This document shows, one piece after another, positions 1 through 5,026 of a stretch of DNA of 5,026 nucleotides. Made by a program: the position numbers and the translations under genes. Within the stretch, counting starts at the first letter, position 1. Each line of letters opens with the position of its first letter. This DNA comes from JAGLTZ01 sp964637695 (GTDB lineage: Bacteria; Blakebacterota; Blakebacteria; Blakebacterales; Blakebacteraceae): the NCBI GenBank assembly GCA_964637695.1, contig CAZWVF010000098.1:1-5026 (forward strand). The letters run 5' to 3'. The notes beneath the pieces are model-generated. The model was not told the origin of the DNA. It did not search any database and saw nothing but the letters and a program-made list of their open reading frames with translations.

Positions 1-1265
1 GGGAAGAGAACTTCTATTCCGATCGACAGTCCGATCGGCGTAATCCTTTTTTTGGGGATGAACTCAAATCCAGTATCGCTTACCAGTGCATTGGCAGTAA
101 AACCCACGCCCATCACACCTTCTGCCCGTAGACCAACTGCTAATTTGGGCCGTCGCAGAAGCGCAAGACTTGCACTGGCCATTATTATAGGGCGATAAAC
201 GGATTGCGTTGTGTTTACCGGGTCCAGTGGAGGAATTGGAGAAGGTTCAGATCCGGAATAGACTCGTGATTCGAGTTTGGTTCTCGAGAGACCTGCAAGG
301 AATGCGACTTCGATAATCGGCAGGCGACCCACCCCACCCATCGGCAGAGCAAGTCCGACCAATGTCCGCCACGATCTGTAATCTCTTTCCAGGTGAGTTG
401 TCGGAGGGCCGTCGTACCCGAAGGGAGATTTCAAACTCACTCTCGGTAGAGAAGTCCATTCGATCCTGCTGCGCAGCCACCAGCGCTGATCCCACCGCCA
501 GCTCGTTTCCATTGCCAGCGTAGAACCGTTGTGCCCGTTCCACGCCTGATCGCTGTACGCTGATGCGCCCCGTGCAGATGGGCTCGCCTCCAGCGATTCC
601 TCGATATCCCTGATCGTGAGGCTCTGAGACGGAGCTGTAGTTATTACTCTCACGCTTGGTCGTGACCGCTGCCTGGAAGGTACACCAGGTCCAACTGTAC
701 CGAACGACTGCGGAGTGTGGGGCAGAACGAAATCAACACCATTCAACAGGCCCACCAGAGCACCGATTACAGCGCCCTGGAGTGCTGTATCCCACGTGTG
801 TTGAGGAGCCTCCACACCCAGATATTTCCTGCCGGTATCGTCATCAAGCGGGCTGAGTGCTCCGACAAGTGCACCTCCGGCTCCTCCCAGCAGGAGACCC
901 TCGATCATTCTCGATCTCCTTTCGATCCGGACTTCATTTATACGGGCCCACGAAATACCAACCCTGCTTTCCATCAGCGTGAGGCCATCGAGCAATAACG
1001 TGAACTCTGCAGCGTCTGCACCGCCTACCACTCCCCGCAGAACCGAGCCATCAACCATGGTCAGCTGAACAGGGCGGTTCAGCTCGTTGAGAACGAGTTG
1101 TGCGTAGTCGGGAACCGGCGTGGGCCTCAATACAGTTGGAGGTATACCCCAATCCTGAGCAGATACCGGTCGCGCGGTCAGCCCCGGAATAAGATTCAAC
1201 ATGAATAACAGGAGAGCGCAGGTTACTCCCGGTGTTATTCGTCTCTTCTCATCGATCAGCAGCAT
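1..1265 (-). CDS. Secreted Sm-like / glycine-zipper / beta-barrel-like envelope protein, 3' end missing
   Basis: One open frame of 421 codons starts at ATG 1265-1263 and is still open at the left edge. An in-frame TGA at 1271-1269 rules out a longer start; no good Shine-Dalgarno precedes the ATG. Residues 1-36 read as a signal peptide: charged DEKRR, hydrophobic VTCALLLFMLNLIPG, and cleavage probably after VSA36 before QD. Residues about 57-115 (LNRPVQLTMVDGSVLRGVV ... ISWARINEVRI) resemble the small Sm-like beta domain seen in many uncharacterised bacterial envelope proteins. Two glycine-rich hydrophobic stretches follow, about 123-137 (GLLLGGAGGALVGAL) and 163-175. From about 250 to 421 the chain alternates polar and hydrophobic residues with many aromatics, as in outer-membrane beta-strands, for example 373-391 and 409-421. 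I infer an envelope protein, perhaps inserted in the outer membrane. I do not recognise a named family. The frame is supported by protein architecture and by its length without a stop; the function is unknown. Confidence 0.82.
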   Translation of the reverse strand, partial: MLLIDEKRRITPGVTCALLLFMLNLIPGLTARPVSAQDWGIPPTVLRPTPVPDYAQLVLNELNRPVQLTMVDGSVLRGVVGGADAAEFTLLLDGLTLMESRVGISWARINEVRIERRSRMIEGLLLGGAGGALVGALSPLDDDTGRKYLGVEAPQHTWDTALQGAVIGALVGLLNGVDFVLPHTPQSFGTVGPGVPSRQRSRPSVRVITTAPSQSLTIRDIEESLEASPSARGASAYSDQAWNGHNGSTLAMETSWRWDQRWWLRSRIEWTSLPRVSLKSPFGYDGPPTTHLERDYRSWRTLVGLALPMGGVGRLPIIEVAFLAGLSRTKLESRVYSGSEPSPIPPLDPVNTTQSVYRPIIMASASLALLRRPKLAVGLRAEGVMGVGFTANALVSDTGFEFIPKKRITPIGLSIGIEVLF

Positions 1266-1403
1266 AGTTCACAGGTTATTCAATTAGTTGGACCACTACA
1301 ACCTCACTCGACTTGCCGGCGATCCACGGCGTCACCATGAATCCTCACACTGGATGGATCATCCTTCTCAATATAGGTTATGGGTACCAGGAGCCGAACG
1401 GCC
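1266..1403. promoter_or_regulatory. Divergent intergenic region with short inverted repeat
   Basis: This gap separates the start of the minus-strand envelope gene from the start of the plus-strand methyltransferase gene, so promoters for both should lie here or in the neighbouring coding ends. At 1352-1364 there is a perfect inverted repeat, GGATG-GAT-CATCC (5-bp arms, 3-bp centre), which could be an operator half-site pair. An AT-rich TATAGG at 1372-1377 could be a -10 element for the methyltransferase, but no matching -35 is visible at normal spacing. For the minus strand, AT-rich sequence lies just upstream of the ATG, without a clear box pair. The location supports a regulatory role; the individual elements are weak. 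Confidence 0.3.
1389..1393 (+). promoter_or_regulatory. Shine-Dalgarno AGGAG that favours the 1404 start
   Basis: AGGAG ends 10 bases before ATG 1404. It lies inside the coding sequence that an upstream ATG at 1380 would give, and no comparable site precedes 1380 or 1458. It is the main reason for choosing 1404 as the methyltransferase start. The spacing is at the long end of the usual range. Confidence 0.5.
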
Positions 1404-2243
1404 ATGGAGGAACCATTGTCTGCTGAAGCAGGAACAGATACAGAGAGTGAGAAGAGCATGGCCGAACTGGCTGATCGCCGTGAGATCTACCAGCAGGCCG
1501 TCCAGAATCCCGAAGCGGATATTGAATTCTTCCTCCGGATATTCGATGAGATCCAGGAGCGTGAACCTCTGAGTCTCAGAGAAGATTTCTGCGGTACTGC
1601 ATATCTGGCATCGGAGTGGGTTCGCGGCGACCCCCGAAGGCATGCGATCGGCGTCGATACCAGCAGGGAGGCACTCCAGTGGGCCCGCGTCCATAACATC
1701 GAGCCTGCAGGAGAGGATATCGCCGGCCGGATCGAACTGATAGAGGCAAGCGTTCTGGAAGTTACCGGACCACCCGTTGATCTGATCTGTGCCCTCAACT
1801 TCAGCTACTGCCTGCTGAGAAGCCGTGAGGAACTGAAAAGGTATTTCACACTCGTCAGGGGTGCTCTTGTAGAGAAGGGTATGTTCGTCAGTGAACTGTA
1901 TGGCGGAACCGAAGCGATTATCGCCGGCGAGGAGGAGCGGGAATGCGCCGGCTTCAATTATCACTGGGATCAGGAGCGCTACAATCCGATCACGCATGAG
2001 GGTGTCTGCAACATCCATTTCAGCTTTCCCGATGGTTCCCGTCTCGACCGTGCATTCAGCTACGAGTGGAGACTGTGGAGCATACCTGAAGTCCGTGATT
2101 GCCTGTTCGAGGCAGGATTCCCGGATGTCAGGGTATTCTGGGAAACGGTTGATGAAGGGGGAGTCGGGACGGGGGAATACAGAGAGACCGTGGAAGAGGA
2201 AAATCAGGAGACCTGGCTGGTTTATATAGTCGCACCGGTTTGA
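1404..2243 (+). CDS. Class I SAM-dependent methyltransferase, substrate unknown
   Basis: This is a cytoplasmic methyltransferase of about 279 residues that should transfer a methyl group from S-adenosylmethionine; the acceptor cannot be told from sequence. Residue numbers here count from the alternative ATG at 1380. The SAM site is the LREDFCGTA stretch (66-74), a variant of motif I in which FCGT replaces the usual GxGxG. It is followed by the acidic motif II in AIGVDTS (89-95) and by ALNFSYC (138-144) at the motif IV position. The C-terminal part has FNYHWDQERYNP (192-203), HFSFPDGSRL (213-222) and AFSYEWRLWSIPE (225-237), then ends in WLVYIVAPV. I recall this combination from a family annotated only as class I SAM-dependent methyltransferase in many bacteria. 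ATG 1404 has AGGAG upstream. ATG 1458 (MAELADRREIYQQAVQ) also fits the conserved N-terminus, because residues before it are low-complexity and acidic. It is divergent from the envelope gene and 95 bp ahead of the HMG-CoA synthase gene; a functional link to either is unproven. Confidence 0.9.
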   Translation: MEEPLSAEAGTDTESEKSMAELADRREIYQQAVQNPEADIEFFLRIFDEIQEREPLSLREDFCGTAYLASEWVRGDPRRHAIGVDTSREALQWARVHNIEPAGEDIAGRIELIEASVLEVTGPPVDLICALNFSYCLLRSREELKRYFTLVRGALVEKGMFVSELYGGTEAIIAGEEERECAGFNYHWDQERYNPITHEGVCNIHFSFPDGSRLDRAFSYEWRLWSIPEVRDCLFEAGFPDVRVFWETVDEGGVGTGEYRETVEEENQETWLVYIVAPV

Positions 2244-2258
2244 ATGCTTGTTTACATT

Positions 2259-2287
2259 TTGACAGCCCGCCGGAAGCATGAAAAAAG
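2259..2287 (+). promoter_or_regulatory. Possible promoter for the HMG-CoA synthase operon
   Basis: A perfect TTGACA lies at 2259-2264 in the 95-bp gap between the methyltransferase and HMG-CoA synthase genes. The corresponding -10 position 17 bp downstream is AAAAAG (2282-2287), a poor match to TATAAT. The gap is long enough for a separate promoter and no terminator is visible in it, so the downstream genes may have their own promoter, read-through, or both. This is weak support from one consensus hexamer. Confidence 0.2.
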
Positions 2288-2326
2288 TGTGGGGAACGTC
2301 TTCCAGAAAATCACTGCCAAAGGACA

Positions 2327-2334
2327 AGAAGGGG
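2327..2334 (+). promoter_or_regulatory. Shine-Dalgarno of the HMG-CoA synthase gene
   Basis: AGAAGGGG ends four bases before ATG 2339. Reading upstream in frame gives no other start codon before the TGA at 2279-2281, so ATG 2339 is the only reasonable start near the conserved N-terminus. Confidence 0.6.
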
Positions 2335-2338
2335 CATC

Positions 2339-3385
2339 ATGACAGGAATTGTCGGGTATGGAGCTTACGTGCCTCGCTACCGGATCACCGTTGAAGAGAT
2401 AGCTGCACAGTGGGGGAAAGATCCCGCTGTGATCAAGAATGGCCTGCTCGTGAACGAGAAGACCGTTCCCGGCCAGGATGAGGATACGATCACCATCTCG
2501 GTCCAGGCAGCCAGGTACGCCCTGCAGAGGGCACGGATCGATCCGCAGGAGATCGGTGCCGTCTACATCGGTTCCGAATCTCACCCTTATGCCGTCAAGC
2601 CGAGCGGAACCGTGCTGATAGACGCGCTGGGGATCGGACCCGACGTCCACGTGGCCGACTACGAGTTCGCATGCAAGGCGGGTACCGAGGCGATCTACGT
2701 CGCCTACAGCCTCGTTAAGGCCGGTGAGATGAAATATGCCATGGGCATTGGTGCCGATACCTCCCAGGGTGCTCCTGGAGACGCTCTTGAATTCACCGCG
2801 TCTGCCGGGGGTTCAGCATTCATTCTCGGAGCGGAGAAAGTCGTTCTGGAGATCGAAGCGACCTGTTCCTATACATCCGATACCGCAGATTTCTGGCGCC
2901 GTGAGGGAGAGATGTATCCCAGGCACGGCGGCCGCTTCACGGGTGAGCCGGCTTATTTCCGGCACGTCCTCAGCGCGGGCAGAGGCATACTCGAACAGAC
3001 AGGATTGAAACCGGAAGACTTCGCCTACGCGGTCTTCCACATGCCGAATGGAAAATTCCCCTTCAGGGCAGGGAACACACTTGGATTCACCAAAGAGCAG
3101 ATCGAGCCGGGCTGGATCGTTCCGTGGATCGGCAATACATACTCGGGATCGTCACCCACTGGGCTCGTCTCCGTTCTCGATGTTGCCGGGGCCGGAGACA
3201 GGATACTGCTTGTTTCGTTCGGTTCCGGCGCCGGAAGCGATGCTTTCGTTTTCAGGGTGACCGGGGAGATCGAGGAGGTGCGCGATCTTGCACCAAGTTT
3301 CCAGTCACTCAGGGATGATAACAAGATCTATCTGAATTACGGCGAGTACGCCAAGTTCCGCGGCAAGATCCTCATGAACGATTAA
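2339..3385 (+). CDS. Hydroxymethylglutaryl-CoA synthase, archaeal type
   Basis: This 348-residue enzyme condenses acetyl-CoA with acetoacetyl-CoA to give HMG-CoA, the precursor of mevalonate and isoprenoids. It is of the short archaeal type (about 350 residues), not the longer eukaryotic type. The thiolase-fold catalytic triad is visible: Glu80 in YIGSESHPYAVKP, nucleophile Cys112 in YEFACKAGTEA, and His234 in VFHMPNGKFP. Also conserved are the N-terminal GIVGYGAYVPRYRI, the GIGADTSQGAPGDALEFTASAGG stretch (136-158) and the late IGNTYSGSSPTGL (264-276) and SFGSGAGSDAF (293-303) loops, the latter typical of the CoA/active-site wall. The length is complete and nothing is missing. The gene opens the run synthase-thiolase-DUF35, an order I know from archaeal genomes, where the three products form one channelling complex. 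In a bacterial-looking genome this points to old lateral transfer. An HMG-CoA-consuming pathway other than mevalonate is possible but less likely. Confidence 0.95.
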   Translation: MTGIVGYGAYVPRYRITVEEIAAQWGKDPAVIKNGLLVNEKTVPGQDEDTITISVQAARYALQRARIDPQEIGAVYIGSESHPYAVKPSGTVLIDALGIGPDVHVADYEFACKAGTEAIYVAYSLVKAGEMKYAMGIGADTSQGAPGDALEFTASAGGSAFILGAEKVVLEIEATCSYTSDTADFWRREGEMYPRHGGRFTGEPAYFRHVLSAGRGILEQTGLKPEDFAYAVFHMPNGKFPFRAGNTLGFTKEQIEPGWIVPWIGNTYSGSSPTGLVSVLDVAGAGDRILLVSFGSGAGSDAFVFRVTGEIEEVRDLAPSFQSLRDDNKIYLNYGEYAKFRGKILMND

Positions 3386-3492
3386 GAGAGCAGATAGATG
3401 ATCAGGTATCAGAGATCACTCACCAGGAACAGTGATATGGATAGGCACGCAGCAGACAACTTGAGGGTTTTACCGGGCAAGGAGCACAGATC
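3386..3492 (+). other. 107-bp gap with possible 32-residue mini-ORF (3398-3496) and weak hairpin
   Basis: The gap between the HMG-CoA synthase and thiolase genes contains an ATG at 3398 that opens 32 codons (MIRYQRSLTRNSDMDRHAAD and 12 more residues). It stops at TGA 3494-3496, so its end overlaps the thiolase start as ATGA. A weak purine-rich stretch (AAGAGAG, 3384-3390) lies seven bases upstream of its ATG. The peptide has no recognisable domain. A 6-bp stem, ATCACT (3415-3420) with AGTGAT (3431-3436) around a 10-base loop, lies inside it and has no T-run, so it is not a typical terminator. A chance ORF of this size is quite plausible. Confidence 0.2.
3479..3484 (+). promoter_or_regulatory. 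Strong Shine-Dalgarno of the thiolase gene
   Basis: AAGGAG lies eight bases before ATG 3493. This near-ideal site fixes the thiolase start and suggests that it can be translated without depending on the upstream gene. Confidence 0.65.
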
Positions 3493-4644
3493 ATGAGAGA
3501 TGTTGCCGTAATAGGTGTCGGGATGACCCGGTTCGGCGAATTGTGGGATTTATCCCTGCGCAACATGTTCGCCGAGGCAGCCCTGGCGGCGATCGATGAC
3601 GCCGGTGTCGATCACATCGACAGCATGTATGTAGGAGCCATGTCGTCGGGCCTTTTCGTCCATCAGGAGCACATCGCCTCGCTGATGGCGGACTACCTGG
3701 GTGTGGCGGGTATCCCGTCAACCAGAGTCGAATCGGCCTGCGCTTCGGGGGGGCTGGCATTCCGCCAGGCTGTGATTGAAGTGGGCTCGGGTGTGAGTGA
3801 AATAGTGCTGGCAGGCGGAGCCGAGAAGATGACCGACGGAGCCGATGTCACAGACGCCCTTGCTACCGCCGCCGATTATGAGTACGAGGCATTCCACGGG
3901 ATCACATTCCCGGGACTGTACGCTTTCATGGCGAACGCACACATGGCGAAGTATGGAACCACAAGAGAGCAGCTTGCTGATGTGGCTGTCAAGAACCACG
4001 ACCACGGATCGATGAATCCGAAGGCACAGTTCCCCTTCAAGCTCACACGCGAGATGGTCATGAACTCCACGATGGTGGCCGAACCGCTCAGATTGCTCGA
4101 CTGTTCCCCGGTGACCGACGGTGCGGCGGCGGTTATAGTCACCTCGGTGGAGATGGCCGAAAAGCTGGGCAGGCCGATAGTGAAGGTGCGTGCCTTCGGA
4201 CAGGCCACCGATGCGCTTGCACTCCACTCCCGTAAAGACCCTGCGACCATTCCCTCTGTAGGACTTGCAGCTCAGAAGGCATACGGGATGGCTGACCTGA
4301 CCCCCGACCAGATCGATACGGTTGAAGTGCACGACTGCTTCACGATCGCCGAGCTGATCGCTACAGAGGAGCTGGGGCTGGTTGAACGGGGCAGATCGGG
4401 AGAGGCCGTTTCTGCCGGCGAAACAAGGATCGGCGGCAGGATCCCGGTAAACACAAGCGGCGGATTGAAGTCGAAGGGCCACCCGGTCGGAGCATCGGGT
4501 ATCGCACAGGTGATAGAAGTCGTCGATCAATTGCGAGGCGACGCGGGCCAGCGACAGGTTGAAGGCGCCCGGATCGGTATGACCCAGAACATGGGTGGTT
4601 CGGGCGCAAGCTGTGTAGTCCACATTCTGGAGGGTGTGTCATGA
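3493..4644 (+). CDS. Acetoacetyl-CoA thiolase, archaeal / SCP2-like type
   Basis: This 383-residue thiolase should condense two acetyl-CoA into acetoacetyl-CoA and hand the product to the neighbouring HMG-CoA synthase. It belongs to the archaeal/SCP2-like branch. The nucleophile Cys83 sits in VESACASGG. His280 and Cys282 sit in VEVHDCFTIAE, where classical bacterial thiolases have NEAF. His330 sits in KSKGHPVGASG. The C-terminal loop is NMGGSGAS (366-373), without the cysteine of the classical CxG loop. In the SCP2-type family the HDCF cysteine is thought to take over that acid/base role, so its absence is normal here. The N-terminus MRDVAVIGVGMTRFGELWD is typical. The start is fixed by AAGGAG. 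The stop overlaps the next ATG by four bases (ATGA). Thiolases of this branch also act with DUF35 partners on other acyl-CoAs, for example BbsAB in anaerobic toluene breakdown. The adjacent HMG-CoA synthase makes acetoacetyl-CoA formation the best reading. Confidence 0.95.
   Translation: MRDVAVIGVGMTRFGELWDLSLRNMFAEAALAAIDDAGVDHIDSMYVGAMSSGLFVHQEHIASLMADYLGVAGIPSTRVESACASGGLAFRQAVIEVGSGVSEIVLAGGAEKMTDGADVTDALATAADYEYEAFHGITFPGLYAFMANAHMAKYGTTREQLADVAVKNHDHGSMNPKAQFPFKLTREMVMNSTMVAEPLRLLDCSPVTDGAAAVIVTSVEMAEKLGRPIVKVRAFGQATDALALHSRKDPATIPSVGLAAQKAYGMADLTPDQIDTVEVHDCFTIAELIATEELGLVERGRSGEAVSAGETRIGGRIPVNTSGGLKSKGHPVGASGIAQVIEVVDQLRGDAGQRQVEGARIGMTQNMGGSGASCVVHILEGVS
4629..4633 (+). promoter_or_regulatory. 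Shine-Dalgarno GGAGG inside the thiolase 3' end
   Basis: GGAGG lies seven bases before ATG 4641, within the last codons of the thiolase gene. Together with the ATGA stop/start overlap at 4641-4644 it supports coupled translation of thiolase and DUF35 subunits, as expected for partners in one complex. Confidence 0.6.
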
Positions 4645-5026
4645 TAACGCCGAAATATACTCGTGAGATTCCACAGCGTTACCGCCTCGAAGCTGCGAAA
4701 TGCGAGGGGTGCGGATTCCTTGCATTTCCTCCCAGGCTGATATGTCCAGAATGCGGTTCGAGGAAGTTCGAAAAAACCGATCTGACTCCGGCCGGTTCGA
4801 TCGTGACATTCACAGTTCTGCATGTTGCGGCCGATGAGTTCGCGACCCAGACACCGATTCCAATCGGGATCATAGAAACTGACGACGGAGCCAGACTGAC
4901 AGCTCAGATAGCCGACTGCAAGCCGGAGGATGTGGCGATCGGCAGGAGGGTGAAGCTGGTGATGCGCTGCGTGCAGAGAGAAGGGCACTCCGGAATCAAT
5001 CAGTACGGCTACAAGGCGGTGCTGGA
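4641..5026 (+). CDS. DUF35 zinc-ribbon / OB-fold scaffold protein of the thiolase/HMG-CoA synthase complex, 3' end missing
   Basis: The first 128 codons are in the window and the frame is open at the right edge. Family members are usually around 130 residues or slightly longer, so only a short tail should be missing. The N-terminal helix region (MITPKYTREIPQRYRLEAAK) is followed by a rubredoxin-like zinc ribbon with Cys21/Cys24 (CEGCG) and Cys35/Cys38 (CPECG). The OB-fold follows from about residue 50 (GSIVTFTVLHVA, PIPIGIIETDDGARLTAQI, VKLVMRC). Despite the common label of nucleic-acid-binding protein, family knowledge from the archaeal complex says that this protein bridges thiolase and HMG-CoA synthase and helps hold the shared CoA-binding cavity. 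It is not itself a catalyst. Position, coupling to the thiolase and the presence of all four cysteines agree with that role. Confidence 0.93.
   Translation, partial: MITPKYTREIPQRYRLEAAKCEGCGFLAFPPRLICPECGSRKFEKTDLTPAGSIVTFTVLHVAADEFATQTPIPIGIIETDDGARLTAQIADCKPEDVAIGRRVKLVMRCVQREGHSGINQYGYKAVL

Noticed and set aside
247..998. Short frames on both strands at 247-543 (minus), 656-856 (plus) and 717-998 (plus)
   Set aside because: All lie inside the 421-codon minus-strand envelope protein frame, which has a signal peptide and coherent domains. The short frames have none.
1368..2327. A 319-codon open frame antisense to the methyltransferase gene
   Set aside because: It lies almost exactly opposite a gene with clear family motifs. 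Its translation has no coherent domain and is rich in scattered Cys, Pro and Arg, as expected for a codon-bias shadow.
2278..2394. A 38-codon frame starting MKKVWGTSSRKS just upstream of the HMG-CoA synthase gene
   Set aside because: It runs out of frame across the strong start of the synthase gene, has no good ribosome-binding site and shows no domain. It is best read as chance.
3415..3436. Hairpin ATCACT / AGTGAT as a terminator between synthase and thiolase
   Set aside because: The stem is only 6 bp and half AT, the loop is 10 bases and no T-run follows. Termination inside this functional gene set would also be unexpected.
3718..4623. A 301-codon open frame antisense to the thiolase gene
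   Set aside because: It is opposite a thiolase with every catalytic motif intact. The translation is rich in His, Cys and Arg with no recognisable fold, and no start signal supports it.

Overview
The window looks like a chromosomal segment of a diderm (Gram-negative-type) bacterium with moderately high GC (judged by eye, not computed). The evidence is a secreted protein with an outer-membrane beta-barrel-like C-terminus, a methyltransferase of a type I associate with bacteria, and clear Shine-Dalgarno sequences ahead of most genes. I cannot name the lineage. An uncultivated phylum is possible, but that is a guess.

Layout. (1) Positions 1-1265, minus strand: one uninterrupted reading frame of 421 codons that runs off the left edge. 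It has a signal peptide, a small Sm-like beta domain, two glycine-zipper hydrophobic segments and a beta-barrel-like C-terminal half. It is easy to miss because its stop codon lies outside the window and short shadow frames overlie it. (2) Positions 1266-1403: a divergent intergenic region with a short perfect inverted repeat. (3) Positions 1404-2243, plus strand: a class I SAM-dependent methyltransferase of unknown substrate. (4) Positions 2339-5026, plus strand: archaeal-type HMG-CoA synthase, archaeal/SCP2-type acetoacetyl-CoA thiolase, and a DUF35 zinc-ribbon/OB-fold protein cut by the right edge a few residues before its likely end.

The three right-hand genes form a functional set. The thiolase condenses two acetyl-CoA to acetoacetyl-CoA. 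HMG-CoA synthase adds a third acetyl unit to give HMG-CoA. The DUF35 protein is the scaffold that, in the characterised archaeal complex, joins the two enzymes and lets the intermediate pass between them. This is the entry to the mevalonate route to isoprenoids. All catalytic residues I can check are present. The thiolase and DUF35 genes overlap by ATGA, which suggests translational coupling. HMG-CoA synthase is separated from the thiolase by 107 bp that can encode a 32-residue mini-ORF, itself ending on the thiolase start as ATGA.

The most notable point is an archaeal-type HMG-CoA-forming cassette in what looks like a bacterial genome. I see no RNA gene, CRISPR array, transposon or convincing terminator, and no wholly new system.
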